Positions 1-11,860 of a stretch of DNA of 64,000 nt are shown piece after piece. How positions within the stretch are numbered: position 1 is the stretch's first letter; each line of letters opens with the position of its first letter. Made by a program: the position numbers and the translations under genes. The notes below the pieces were generated by a model. The model saw only the letters and a list, made by a program, of their open reading frames with translations, was not told the origin of the DNA and searched no databases. Source of the DNA: Linyphia triangularis (lineage: Eukaryota > Arthropoda > Arachnida > Araneae > Linyphiidae); the NCBI GenBank assembly GCA_963978545.1, contig OZ021725.1:10047346-10111345 (forward strand). The letters are read 5' to 3'.

Positions 1-843
1 CAAATCGGATTTATTCAAAATTATATACTTTTTCCTTATGTAGTGTGTATACTGTGTATCGCAGAGTATATTCGAAAGTAACTCGGGGTTTTAAAAAATA
101 AATATCAATTAAATTTATATTCAAAGCAAATGTGCTAGCCCTTTTTAGGCAAACGGTTTTTATGCAATTTTTGCATTATATTATGACATTTTAATAACAG
201 TGAAAATATTGTAGTTGGAGCAATGATTATCCGAATACTGATTAAATGAAACATTGGTCGACAGAAAGCGTTTCTGTCAGTATGTTTAAACTAAGTCTTT
301 ATTTTTAAGAAATATGTTTAAGTGACGTAGGGGGAATTATTTATTTTTCATGTGCCATGACATTTCTAAACTTCTTCGCTTATTTTCAAATCAAATATTA
401 TATCATTGTGGCTTTTTTTAGACAATTTTTTGAAAGTGAACTTTGATTGCTATAATCCACAAGTATTTTAAATAATCAAAACTGGCTTACAGATGTTTGG
501 GGTATTTTGATGTACGTAATTTTAAAATCCGAAATTTTTGCACCAAAAAATTATAACCAAGATTCCTGGCTTTGCAATTTGCTGAAAACAGAAGATAATA
601 TGATAGTCATAAATCTACCCTAGATTGATGATTAGATTTTTAAATAGAGACAGTTATCTTTTTATTTCCCGAATTTAATTTTTTCTCTTTCTTTTCTTAT
701 AATTAATCTAGCTGATGTTTGTTTTTTTCGGGGGGGGGGGGGGGAGATCCGTATCGCCACCATCTTGAGCCGCGTCTGATTGGTAACAGAACTGTTTTTG
801 CATAATGCAAATGAGAAATTATTTAAGAAAAACCGAAAAATTC
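1..843. other. AT-rich sequence without recognisable gene
   Basis: No coding, RNA or repeat signal that I can support. The only notable structure is a run of 15 G at about 730-744. Short open frames overlap that run and look like chance. Confidence 0.5.
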
Positions 844-1758
844 TTAAGGGGACATGGTTCCCAAAAAATGACGAAAATGTCAATTTTCAATTTTTATTCC
901 ATAATGTGGAGAATGTCTTTGTGAATAGCTGTGCAAAAATTTATACTTGTACCTTTGATAGATAAAAAGTTATATTGTATTTTCTAAGCCATGTCACACT
1001 ATCAAAGCTGAAAAAGAAATCTTTAACACTGTTTTTCTCAGTTTGTTATTTTTCAATTTGAGTGTTGTTTAAATCCCTAAGGCTTTTTTCTAAATTTAGT
1101 TAGGATTAGGAAATTTGTATAGTGTATTTATATACATCTGATAAACAAAAGTTAGTATGAAATAAGGTGTGATATGTTTAGTTTTTTTTTTTTAATTAAA
1201 AACTTGAAAACTTGAAAAAAAGAACGTCGTTTTTCTGCTGTTTTTAGTGTAAAAACATATAAAACCTTTTCCATAGTTTGCATCTTCAAATCCATACTAA
1301 CTATTGTTAACAATTTTAATATGAATACATTGTCAAAATGTCATGGAAAAATACTTAAAATTGTAGAAGGAGTACTATTTCGAAAAAAGTTTGAAAAAAT
1401 TAAAAAAAACTGAATTAATTAAAAATTACTGTTATAAATATATAAATATATAAAAATATATAAAACCTTTTCCATAGCTTGCATCTTCAAATCCATACTA
1501 ACTATTGTTAACAATTATAATATGAATATATTGTAAAAATTTCATGGAAAAATACTTAAAATTCTGGAAGGAGTACTATTTCGAAAAAAGTTTGAAAAAA
1601 TGAAAAAAAAAACTGAATTAATTAAAAATTACTGTTTCAAAATATTTTTGTAGGTTAAATTATGTTTACTTACCATCAACACAATGTATAATTAGTATGG
1701 TTTAAATTTTAGTGATGCAATTTCTAAAAATAATTTTTTGTAAACCATGTCCCCTTAA
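844..1758. mobile_element. TTAA-flanked MITE 1
   Basis: TTAA occurs at both ends (844-847 and 1755-1758). The termini are inverted: GGGGACATGGTTCCC on the left against GGGGACATGGTTTA on the reverse complement of the right. The interior is AT-rich and has no transposase frame. The termini match the element at 20320-21048, whose TTAA target is supported by a paralogous empty site. A TTAA target is used by the piggyBac and Kolobok superfamilies; which one mobilised this element cannot be told from the sequence. Confidence 0.8.
1257..1635. repeat. Internal direct duplication in TTAA MITE 1
   Basis: About 177 bp starting at 1257 (ATATAAAACCTTTTCC) recurs at 1458 with a few substitutions, an offset of about 201 bp. 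The link between copies is a short TATAAATATATAAA run. It is confined to the MITE interior and is not seen in the other TTAA elements here. Confidence 0.8.
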
Positions 1759-2049
1759 ATTGCTACGGACATTCCTACTCTGAAGTTCTTTTCAGACGAA
1801 CCAAGAATTTATATTAAGTACATTCGTTCCTTTTCAGTTTAAAAAAAGTTCTTCTAAATTTATTTTTAAACACATGACAGCTGTCGAAGATTCATGTGCA
1901 TTTTTTATTTATTTCGTGTCTTTTCCGAAAATTTCGAGCGGCAAAATCACATTTATTTCTGAAATAACGACGCAGGCTAAAAAACCTATCGAACATGACA
2001 AAGTTGTCACGGAAGAAAACGAAACCAGAAATACTTTTCGATCAAGAGC

Positions 2050-2336
2050 GGTAATTTTCTTCTCCGTTCTACCGACAGACGATAAAGGTCCCGACCAATC
2101 ACGTCTGTCTTCGCGGTTGACGTCAAGGTGAAACTACGAATCTGATTGGCGGTCCGTGTTCTTAGTAGTAGAATTAAATTCTTACCAAGTGCTTCAATTT
2201 TATCCACTGACAGTTCCCTTTTGTCCGTTGAATGAGTTAGTTCGCCATCGTGATACTGTTTCGAAAAGCGGTTCTTTCTGCATTCTGATTTCGCCGGCGA
2301 CGGTTGTCTGAAACTTCTGCCGAGAAAAAGGTAAAT
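2050..2336 (+). promoter_or_regulatory. Candidate promoter and non-coding first exon
   Basis: This stretch is clearly less AT-rich than its surroundings. It holds a CCAAT box (2095-2099), a perfect CRE TGACGTCA (2118-2125) and an inverted CCAAT, ATTGG (2145-2149). A GC-richer stretch then ends in CCGAGAAAAAG followed by GTAAAT at 2331-2336, a credible 5' splice site. The one clear ATG between the CRE and the donor is followed at once by an in-frame stop (ATG AGT TAG near 2230), so the exon would be non-coding. The motifs are seen; the promoter role and strand are inferred. Confidence 0.35.
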
Positions 2337-4020
2337 TCTTTTAACTTTCTACGAGGGAAAAAGTATATTTTTGGAACAAAAATCTGATTAATGTAATTTA
2401 GAAGTTTAATTTTCTTTTAAAGAATAACTAAATTAAATTTTTATCTTAAAGAACAAAATAAGAATTTAGATTAAAAGTATTCGTTATAAAGTTTTAACTT
2501 TTAACGAAAGTATGCTATGAAGAAGATGTTTTTGTAAGTTAACAATTAAAATAGTTTCTTGTACCACTAATTAAATAATGTAAGTTAAACTGTCTTCTAA
2601 GTGAAAAAAAAACAAACATTTTATTTGACTTGCGGTATGATATTACCAAGAGGGTAATAAGAGTTTTAAAAGAAATGTTTAACAATTTCTTTTTTAGCGG
2701 TGGAAGCACATAACTGATGCATTAATTATTCACTTTATGAAGATTGTTAAACTCTTTATTTCGTTTTAATATTTTATCTTTATTTATAATTCTTCAACGT
2801 AATTTTAACAACGTGCAAAGAACTGTTGTTTAAATTAAAGAATTGAAATAACTAATTTGTTTAAAAAATATTTTGTTCGAAAACAAATTGCCCTATTAAA
2901 GAGAATATTTTTAATGGACTTCATCATAATTGCATATTTAGTATAAACTTTGATTATTGTAAAAATGATAATTGGGTTAACTAATTGAAATTTAACTAAT
3001 TGTCATTCCATTATACAGCACGTATATTTTTTTCCCTATGTATTTTGCAGTGTTTCTCCACTTCTTTTAAAAATTTGTACAACTAGAAAGTACAAATACA
3101 TCCCTTCACAGTACAAATACACGCATTTATGCTTGTTGAATTGAATAGAGTTAAAATTCTTTAAAAAAATTCATAATAGAAAAAAGATTTACGATTTTTG
3201 TCAATTTTAGCAATTACACAGTTAACAAAAATAGCTAATTATAAGCTTGATATTGCATTTTTCATAATTACTTTGAAATAAAATACTATCTATATGAACT
3301 TTTATTTACGGATACTTAATAATTGATCGATTTCAAATTTTGATAAATTGTATGAGTCTCTTCTTGAATGAATTATCTGAAAGCGTGTTTTTTGTTGAGT
3401 TTAAATTTTTACACAGTATTGTGTTTTTAGTTTCTTATATACCCTAAATAATGACTAATACAAATCCTTTGTCCATTTATCTATGATCAACATTCCCTGA
3501 GAAAACTACAAATGCAACATGGATGTGATATATCAAATGAAAGGTCTACCAAAAAGTGTATCATATATCAGTTTAAAGGTCTCGATGAGACTTGTGGATT
3601 TGCATAAAATTCAACCATAAGTTCAAACGGAAAAGGATTTCATTTTAGACCGGACCGGAAGAGTTCTTCCGTAATAACTCTGTGCGAAGTTCACATCGTT
3701 ATTCCAAATAGAGTTATAGGATTAGAAATTGGATACAAGCATTGACTGTTCGTGGGATGCAGCAAGTACAGCCGGACTGCATCTAATTTATTAGTTTTAA
3801 AAAAATATATTGTATTCCAGTCAACTTTGATTATTTTACTAATTTTCTTAAATGTAGATGAAAATCGCAAATCAAGATAAAATTTTTACTTCAAGTAAAA
3901 AAATCTTCGATAAATAGCAAACCTTTTGCGCAATTCACAATTGAAGAAAAAAAAAAACTTCTAATCAACTAAATCTGAGGATGTTCAAGCGAGTACTGTA
4001 AGAGAGTGAAAGTTTCTAAT
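2337..4020. other. AT-rich sequence, possibly intronic
   Basis: No ORF of note, no repeat shared with the rest of the window and no RNA gene recognised. If the neighbouring exon candidates are right, this is the intron between them. Confidence 0.35.
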
Positions 4021-4312
4021 GGGCTGCACCGTTGCCATGGAAACAACTGCTAGTACGGAATCTCTCCCCACGCTAAATGTATTTGGCGTAGTGCCAATTG
4101 CAGCCCTTACGAATTTCGCGACTTCGGCTGCACTTGTATATTCGATGTACTGATCGGCTCGTGTCTGAGTGGGTGATGATTTCTTAGGATTTTCTTCACC
4201 AAACGGAAATAACTTGCAAGATAAGTTTACACTTATGTGTTCTTGTTACTTCTTAATTTATTACTAAAAACTTATACTGAATGATTTTGAAATATGGAGT
4301 CCCGTTGTAAGT
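4021..4312 (+). other. Candidate second exon with start codon and strong splice donor
   Basis: A GC-richer island. It begins with GTTGCCATGGAAAC (4031-4044), close to the RFX X-box palindrome. A possible acceptor, TTTCTTAG, ends at 4187. The region closes with ATG GAG TCC CGT T (4294-4306) followed by GTAAGTAAG, a near-ideal metazoan 5' splice site. A four-codon start (M-E-S-R) in phase 1 would be the beginning of a protein whose later exons I cannot find in the window. Alternatively this is a second promoter. No protein identity can be given. Confidence 0.3.
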
Positions 4313-4422
4313 AAGTTAAATTAAGTTATTTTTTCTATTTTCTTTCTCGTATCATTTCGTAAATATTGAAAGGAATTTTTGAGTTTGTGTAGTTAAGATT
4401 ATAGAATTAAATGTGGGAAGGG

Positions 4423-4604
4423 TTGGTTGGTTGTATTCAGATTATCTGGCGCCGTCAGCAACACGAGGGCTATAATGCGCCGAAACATTTCGTCATTTAA
4501 CAAACCAACATACATTTACAAACACCCATGCCTACACGGGACTCGGAACCCGCAACCTCGCGGTCTAGAAGCCAGCACGCTAACCACTATACCGTTTGGT
4601 CGGC
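4423..4604 (-). mobile_element. tRNA-headed SINE, family A, copy 1
   Basis: In sense orientation it starts GCCGACCAAACGGTATAGTGG, with a pol III A-box-like stretch (TATAGTGGTTAGC) and a B box (GGTTCCGAGTCC type), and ends in CAACCAACC. An exact 14-bp target duplication, AAATGTGGGAAGGG, brackets it (4409-4422 and 4605-4618). The other family A copies lie at 11510, 25642, 32178, 32600, 33677, 50802, 57046 and 61871. The head is tRNA-derived but is not a functional tRNA gene. Confidence 0.92.
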
Positions 4605-4938
4605 AAATGTGGGAAGGGAGGGGTATCACTGTTTCGGCTGCGCTAATATTTTTGACCATTGACCGCCACTGGATATAAGTTTTCTTGCCAAGTCTGTCCT
4701 CCAACTCACATATATGGCGAAAATTTTGTTTATAAAAATACTTCAAATTGCCTCGACTATTTTTTTTTTTGTCTCGACTTTTTTTTATCATATGTTATCA
4801 ACCTTAGCAAAGAGAGATTTCATTTTTATAGTCAATAAATTACACTTTTGATGTTGAATAATTCATAAAATAATGAAGACAAATTTAAATTGTTAACACT
4901 AATGATTAGATAGACTCAAAAAGATTTTATGGCCCTTG

Positions 4939-5178
4939 TCAGTGGACTTTCACATGTGTGCCGTTCGTCGCACGGAGAATATCAAGACGGCAGTCGATTT
5001 CACGCAAGGTACGGGCAAGCATGTTGGCCTCCACAGAGACTATTGCGGCTGTAATCCTGGTCTTAAAGTCATTCGACACTTTCCTCCTGTAAGCGATGTC
5101 CTCTACAAACCCCCAAAGGAAAAATTCCTGTCGAGTTATATCAGGTGATCTGGGTGGCCAAGAGGGGAAAATATACAA
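4939..5178 (-). pseudogene. Tc1/mariner DDE transposase, C-terminal remnant
   Basis: The minus-strand frame of 79 codons reads WPPRSPDITRQEFFLWG near its start and ends in an R-L-D-I-L-R-A-T-N-G-T-H motif. Both are typical of the C-terminal part of arthropod mariner-like transposases (known usually as PPRSPDLTPLDFFLWG followed by a D-V-C-R-x-T-x-G-A-H segment). The position normally occupied by the third acidic residue (PLDFF) reads RQEFF, so Asp is replaced by Glu. The rest of the transposase is absent, displaced by the minisatellite. It is not functional. Confidence 0.75.
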
Positions 5179-5179
5179 T

Positions 5180-8100
5180 TAATAACGCGCGCAGACGATA
5201 TTTACAAAAGAAACCAGAAAAACATACAAGGAACGAGAAAAACATAGAAATAATAACCCACGCAGACGATATTTACAAAAGAAACCAGAAAAACATACAA
5301 GAAACGAGAAAAACATACAAATAATAACGCACGCAGACGATATTTACAAAAGAAACCAGAAAAACATACAAGAAACGAGAAAAACATACAAATAATAACC
5401 CACGCAGACGATATTTACAAAAGAAACCAGAAAAACATACAAGAAACGAGAAAAACCTAGAAATAATAATGCGCGCAGACGATATTTACAAAAGAAACGA
5501 GAAAAACATACAAGAAACGAGAAAAACATCCAAATAATAACGCACGCAGACGATATTTACAAAAGAAACCAGAAAAACATACAAGAAACGAGAAAAACAT
5601 ACAAATAATAACCCACGCAGACGATATTTACAAAAGAAACCAGAAAAACATACAAGAAACGAGAAAAACATACAAATAATAACGCACGCAGACGATATTT
5701 ACAAAAGAAACCAGAAAAACATACAAGAAACGAGAAAAACATACAAATAATAACCCACGCAGACGATATTTACAAAAGAAACCAGAAAAACATACAAGAA
5801 ACGAGAAAAACCTAGAAATAATAATGCGCTCAGACGATATTTACAAAAGAAACCAGAAAAACATACAAGAAAAGAGAAAAACATAGAAATAATAACGCAC
5901 GCAGACGATATTTACAAAAGAAACGAGAAAAACATACAAGAAACGAGAAAAACATCCAAATAATAACGCACGCAGACGATATTTACAAAAGAAACCAGAA
6001 AAACATACAAGAAACGAGAAAAACATACAAATAATAACCCACGCAGACGATATTTACAAAAGAAACCAGAAAAACATACAAGAAACGAGAAAAACATACA
6101 AATAATAACGCACGCAGACGATATTTACAAAAGAAACCAGAAAAACATACAAGAAACGAGAAAAACATACAAATAATAACCCACGCAGACGATATTTACA
6201 AAAGAAACCAGAAAAACATACAAGAAACGAGAAAAACCTAGAAATAATAATGCGCTCAGACGATATTTACAAAAGAAACCAGAAAAACATACAAGAAACG
6301 AGAAAAACCTAGAAATAATAATGCGCTCAGACGATATTTACAAAAGAAACCAGAAAAACATACAAGAAAAGAGAAAAATATACAACTAATAATGCGCTCA
6401 GACGATATTTACAAAAGAAACCAGAAAAACATACAAGAAAAGAGAAAAACATAGAAATAACAACGCACGCAGACGATATTTACAAAAGAAACCAGAAAAA
6501 CATACAAGAAACGAGAAAAACCTAGAAATAATAATGCGCTCAGACGATATTTACAAAAGAAACCAGAAAAACATACAAGAAACGAGAAAAACATACAAAT
6601 AATAACCCACGCAGACGATATTTACAAAAGAAACCAGAAAAACATACAAGAAACGAGAAAAACCTAGAAATAATAATGCGCTCAGACGATATTTACAAAA
6701 GAAACCAGAAAAACATACAAGAAAAGAGAAAAACCTAGAAATAATAATGCGCTCAGACGATATTTACAAAAGAAACCAGAAAAACATACAAGAAACGAGA
6801 AAAACATACAAATAATAACCCACGCAGACGATATTTACAAAAGAAACCAGAAAAACATACAAGAAACGAGAAAAACCTAGAAATAATAATGCGCTCAGAC
6901 GATATTTACAAAAGAAACCAGAAAAACATACAAGAAACGAGAAAAACATACAAATAATAACCCACGCAGACGATATTTACAAAAGAAACCAGAAAAACAT
7001 ACAAGAAACGAGAAAAACCTAGAAATAATAATGCGCTCAGACGATATTTACAAAAGAAACCAGAAAAACATACAAGAAACGAGAAAAACCTAGAAATAAT
7101 AATGCGCTCAGACGATATTTACAAAAGAAACCAGAAAAACATACAAGAAACGAGAAAAACATACAAATAATAACCCACGCAGACGATATTTACAAAAGAA
7201 ACCAGAAAAACATACAAGAAACGAGAAAAACCTAGAAATAATAATGCGCTCAGACGATATTTACAAAAGAAACCAGAAAAACATACAAGAAAAGAGAAAA
7301 ACATAGAAATAATAACGCACGCAGACGATATTTACAAAAGAAACGAGAAAAACATACAAGAAACGAGAAAAACATCCAAATAATAACGCACGCAGACGAT
7401 ATTTACAAAAGAAACCAGAAAAACATACAAGAAACGAGAAAAACATACAAATAATAACCCACGCAGACGATATTTACAAAAGAAACCAGAAAAACATACA
7501 AGAAACGAGAAAAACATACAAATAATAACGCACGCAGACGATATTTACAAAAGAAACCAGAAAAACATACAAGAAACGAGAAAAACATACAAATAATAAC
7601 CCACGCAGACGATATTTACAAAAGAAACCAGAAAAACATACAAGAAACGAGAAAAACCTAGAAATAATAATGCGCTCAGACGATATTTACAAAAGAAACC
7701 AGAAAAACATACAAGAAAAGAGAAAAATATACAACTAATAATGCGCTCAGACGATATTTACAAAAGAAACCAGAAAAACATACAAGAAAAGAGAAAAACA
7801 TAGAAATAACAACGCACGCAGACGATATTTACAAAAGAAACCAGAAAAACATACAAGAAACGAGAAAAACCTAGAAATAATAATGCGCTCAGACGATATT
7901 TACAAAAGAAACCAGAAAAACATACAAGAAACGAGAAAAATATACAACTAATAATGCGCTCAGACGATATTTACAAAAGAAACCAGAAAAACATACAAGA
8001 AACGAGAAAAACCTAGAAATAATAACCCACGCAGCCGATATTTACAAAAGAAACCAGAAAAACATACAAGAAAAGAGAAAAACATACAACTAATAATGCG

Positions 8101-8205
8101 CTCAGACAATATTTACAAAAGAAACCAGAAAAACATACAAGAAACGAGAAAAATATACAAATAATAATGCGCGCAGACTATATTTACAAAATAACTGATA
8201 TTCAA
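5180..8205. repeat. 71-bp minisatellite, about 42 units
   Basis: The anchor GCAGACGATATTTACAAAAG occurs at 5191, 5262 and onward; the last (variant) copy is at 8173. The distance of 2982 bp is exactly 42 x 71, so no net indel has accumulated. Units differ at a few diagnostic sites (GAAACC/GAAACG, CATAC/CATCC/CCTAG, CCCACG/GCACG/GCGCTC). The variant pattern around 5841-6168 recurs at 7261-7588, an offset of 1420 bp or 20 units. The repeated 61-codon minus-strand frames here are by-products. A two-unit ancestor of the array survives in mariner copy B at about 18725-18815. Confidence 0.95.
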
Positions 8206-8344
8206 ATGGTAAAAAGAAATTTTTTAAGGCAACGTTTGCTATAAATGAAAATGCCAAAAGTTTATTTATATCTTTATTATGTTATGAATTATTCAACATC
8301 AAAATAAGTCCAACCTTTAATAGACACCCTGTATTACAATCAAT

Positions 8345-9200
8345 ACACCAGTTAATATTTTAAGTTTCAGTTATGTTTTTATGGGTCAAGTTGAATAATA
8401 ATAATATAACCCATAAAAACAAAGGTTTTATTAGAAATCCTTTATATGCATTGCCGATTTTTATGAGTTCAGATCGAGTTTTCATAGTGTTTGGCCACTA
8501 ACCAATAAACGACCTATTCCGAACTATTTACTAACTTCTTTTTTGCCTCCAAAACTTGATTGAATACATCATCGTCTACAACGAGTCTGTTTGCCAAGAT
8601 TCAGCTGAATTTAAAGACGGAAAGTGGGTTAATTAGCCCTCCGAAGATTTTGCTTCGTCGACCTTAATAGGAGAAGGTTTCAGTCATTTTCTATATCTTC
8701 AAATTTAATATGTTTCAATTGTGCTTGGAAATTGGATAATACAAAAGGGGTAACATCTGATAAGTCTGATGTAAAGCAATATAAACACATATCTTTTATT
8801 TATTTTGATTAAAACTATTTCAGGAACAGGAAAGATTTTCAACACTGATCGGTTACAATTATTTCACTCATAGAGTTGCTACGCAACGCAGAGTTGAATC
8901 GACTGGATTACATTCCATAATGAATTTATGCATTCACGTTCAATTATCTTTTATTTATTTTGATTAAATCAATTTTGGCAACAGAAAAGAGTTTCAACAA
9001 TGATCGGTTGAATGGGATTTATTAGTATTCCGAAGTTATTATAGAAGCGTACGTAAATGCGACCTTTTAGTGAGAGTGACAGCCCCCAAAATTTGATGGA
9101 ATGCACCGATTTACCAAATTTTAGCCCAACTGGATTACGGCAAGTGAGTTAATTAGGCCTCTGCAGATTTGTCTGGCAGAATAAACATACAATCGAAATC
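8345..9200. repeat. Dispersed repeat family R, copy 1 (two partial units)
   Basis: Shares with 24225-24735, 27340-29070, 29075-30725 and 46265-47345 a set of blocks: an ACCCATAAAAAC segment, TTTATATGCATTGCC, a GATTAAAACAATTTTGGCAAC block followed by a CAACAxTGATCGG block, and a block on a T-C-A-A-x-T-T-G-G-x-A-A-A core near CATCGTC. No ORF is preserved. Units at about 8345-8700 and 8880-9200 appear to be two incomplete copies. The superfamily is not determined. Confidence 0.6.
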
Positions 9201-9860
9201 AAAGTTAATATAAAGGATTTAGAAATAAATATTGATTATTAATATTGAAATATTTATTTAATACTGGGAAAATAGACCTTAATTAAAATTGCATAAATTG
9301 TGTATAAAATTAATTTAAAATAATTCATGCGGTTAAGTTAAACATTCAAAATTGCAAAGTTTTCGTATGTTTGCCTAATTTCATTTCGATCATGTATTAT
9401 TCAAAATGTACGTGGAGTGGGAGTACTTACTAATGGGCTGATAGAAGTTAATTAAAATTTTCTAACGGTATAGTTAATTTCTTTGAAATTTCAACTGAAT
9501 AAATAAACTAAATTAAAATAATTTTTAAATAGAAAGCTTTTGCACTTGATGATTTATAATAAAGATATTCTTTGTTATTTCTATTTACTAGAATCCACCT
9601 TGAATTTGTAAATCGTATTTATGGGAATTCCTTGTTTGTTGTTCTCTTTAACTAAATCATTTGAGTTTAATTTTGACATCAATACTTTTAATATCAAAGT
9701 TCACATTACTACATAAAAGTAACATTGAATTTGAGATACAGTCTGAGTAATGTATTACAATTTCTCGAATTTTAAAAGCTGACGTCCCAGAATCTCATAC
9801 AGTGGAGTGGGCGTTACTTACTTCCCTAATTTGCTTAAAATATGTTTTATTTTTCCAATT
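9201..9860. other. AT-rich sequence without recognisable gene
   Basis: No coding or repeat feature supported. GTGGAGTGGGxGTTACTTACT-type wording occurs twice, near 9410 and 9803, as a weak imperfect repeat. Confidence 0.4.
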
Positions 9861-10325
9861 TGCTATTTCCGAGATTTACGCTAGTATGATGGTAACTTTT
9901 TCCTAAATGTTTGAACGCTATAATGGCCACTATTTCCAATATTTACGTCTCTATGGTTGTCATAAAAATGTACCATGTTGTGATAGTCGATTTCTACAAT
10001 TGTTACGCGGATATAATCGGTTCTATTGCTAAGATTTGCACTTGCACATTGGGTTCTAACGCTAATATTTACGTTGATATGATGGTCATTTTCACTGATT
10101 GCTTTTCTGTTGTAATAACTGAGATTTGCGTCGATATTACCTGAAAAATTGTGATATTTTTGAAATTTATTGGCACAATGGATGGTATTGCCGATTTTAC
10201 ATTGAGGTGAGACTTATTTTCAAGGTTTACGCTAATGTTATTGCATCTATTACTGAGATTTGCGACGACATTTTGGTAGCATTCGCTTTTGCTTTTATAG
10301 ATAAATATCTGTTGTGTCCGTGAGT
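9861..10325. repeat. Degenerate tandem-like repeat
   Basis: A block of the form GAGATTTACGCTAGTATGATGG recurs in diverged form near 9868, 9937, 10030, 10060, 10118, 10220 and 10253, as xxATTTGCGxxGATATxxTGG. Spacing is irregular, roughly 35-100 bp. It looks like an old decayed array. Open frames on both strands here reflect the repeat rather than a gene. Confidence 0.45.
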
Positions 10326-10920
10326 AGTGCCTGTGTGGTGATAGATTTCGCGGTTTGTTTTTAATTTGTGCAAAAATTCTTACTACATTTGTCATTTTTT
10401 ACAAGAAAATTATTGTAATTTTAACTGCAATTAGGAATTGAGAATTAGCTATTGTTAGGATAAAAAAAAAAAAAAAAAAAGGCAATCAGGAAATAGTGTT
10501 TAAATCAATTAAACTTTTTGCGAATGTGATAAATAGACTTGTTCAATTTTCGAAAAAAAATCAAGTTTTTTGACGGTTTTCAATGCTTTTACATGAAGTT
10601 CAGCTCTCTTTTTTCTAGTTTAGATAGTTTTAAGTTTTGTGTAGCTCATTAGTTTATTTTCTTGTAAAACAAAGTGTTTGGTGCAATATTTAATTTTGAA
10701 GTTAGTGGCAAGTAAATGTTTTGCAATAGCATAGTTTCACTTAAAATTAGTTGTAGCCTTAAAAATGTACGTCCCTAAATGTCCCTTTTCTTAAAGAGAA
10801 TTGTCCCTTTTTCTCTAGGGAAATGCTTTGAATCTGTTGCAAGCCTTGATACATTAATTAAATCAAATTTACTATAAAACTTACCCACATCGTGTATATA
10901 TTTCCAAAACAAAATTAAAC
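10326..10920. other. AT-rich sequence without recognisable gene
   Basis: Nothing supported apart from a poly-A tract at about 10462-10480. Confidence 0.4.
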
Positions 10921-10924
10921 TAAA

Positions 10925-11061
10925 GTTTTGAACATCGCACGACTTTCAATTACACTAAAATACTGATGTGGATTTGTGTAACTTACCTGTTTTATATTTT
11001 CATTATTCATTTAGTAAAAATGGCCAGTTTGGCGATATTTTTTTGCCACAATTGTAGTATG

Positions 11062-11097
<36 letters not shown>

Positions 11098-11860
11098 ATC
11101 TGCCAAAATGATGATTTTGGCGATATACTTTTCGATAATTCTTCTATTATCCTTTCCCATAAGTGAAACTGAGGGGAGAAGAAAAAACGATCGTTGATGA
11201 GATATGTTTAAGAAAAGAGAACTCTGTGTTAAAGACATTCGTTTTTCATCTTTTTAACCCATTAATATTTTTTTAAGGGAATTTCGGAGGTGCGAATGTT
11301 TAGAACACCTTAAGAGGCATCACCACAGCGATTTTGATCAAAATCTTTTGAGCCGTTTTTTAGCAATTACCGAAAAACATGATTTTTTTTTTCAATGACA
11401 GCTATCTTATACGCATGCGCGATTTTGACGAAAAACCTTAATGGTAGGTCCCATGGGCCGTCACCAACCTGAACACCAAATTTGAACATCGTAGGTCAAT
11501 TTTTTCGGGTTGGTTGTTTTGGTTGTTTACAGATTATCTGGCGCCGTCAGCAACACGAGGGCTATAATGCGCCGAAACTTTCGTCATTAGACAAGCCAAC
11601 ATACATTTACAAACACCCATGCCTAACACGGGACTCGGAACCCGCAACCTCGCGGTCTAGAAGCTAGCACGCTAACCACTATACCGTTTAGTCGGCCAAT
11701 TTTTTCGGGAGTTATGCTGACCACGTACACACAGACAGACATTTTTCTAGATCACTTTTTTGAAATCAGGATGTTCCAAAACATGGAGAAATGTAAAAAA
11801 ATGTGTTTTTTTCATCGAATACTATACTTTCATTACCATATGTATACATATGGGCAACAA
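10925..11860 (+). repeat. Dispersed repeat family D, copy 1
   Basis: Shares with 32095-33200 (same strand) and 51232-51855 (opposite strand) an ordered set of blocks: GAACATCGCACxACT, AAATGGCCAGTTTGGCG, a poly-A stretch, GATTTTGATCAAAATC, and GAACATCGTAGGTCAATT followed by GTTATGCTGACCACGTACAC. A family A SINE interrupts it at 11510-11696. No coding capacity is preserved. Confidence 0.75.
11510..11696 (-). mobile_element. tRNA-headed SINE, family A, copy 2
   Basis: Full-length minus-strand copy inside repeat D. The target duplication CAATTTTTTCGGG lies at 11498-11509 and 11697-11709. The orthologous unoccupied sequence is present in the third repeat D copy (about 51271-51287, reverse strand), where the two flanks are continuous. 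The B box and CAACCAACC-type tail are intact. Confidence 0.92.

Larger units (their letters stand above)
4846..8331 (-). mobile_element. Mariner-like element, copy A, with expanded minisatellite
   Basis: The right end carries the complement of the terminus CAGGGTGTCTAT followed by TA (8332-8333). The left end is truncated and begins inside the same inverted repeat (TTTTGATGTTGAATAATTC). Between them lie a transposase C-terminal remnant (4939-5178, minus) and a 3-kb minisatellite. The same terminus also stands at 12699 and closes copy B at 21283, so the family is shown by three instances in the window. Confidence 0.85.

Noticed and set aside
4427..4791. Overlapping 83- and 91-codon frames on both strands at the SINE
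   Set aside because: Both read through the family A SINE; the same peptide words recur at every SINE copy.
5202..7588. Repeated 61-codon minus-strand frames starting MFFSFLVCFSGF
   Set aside because: They are translations of the 71-bp minisatellite; 71 is not a multiple of three, so each frame ends after about 2.6 units.
5180..8205. CRISPR-like array
   Set aside because: 71-bp head-to-tail units with no unique spacers; a minisatellite.
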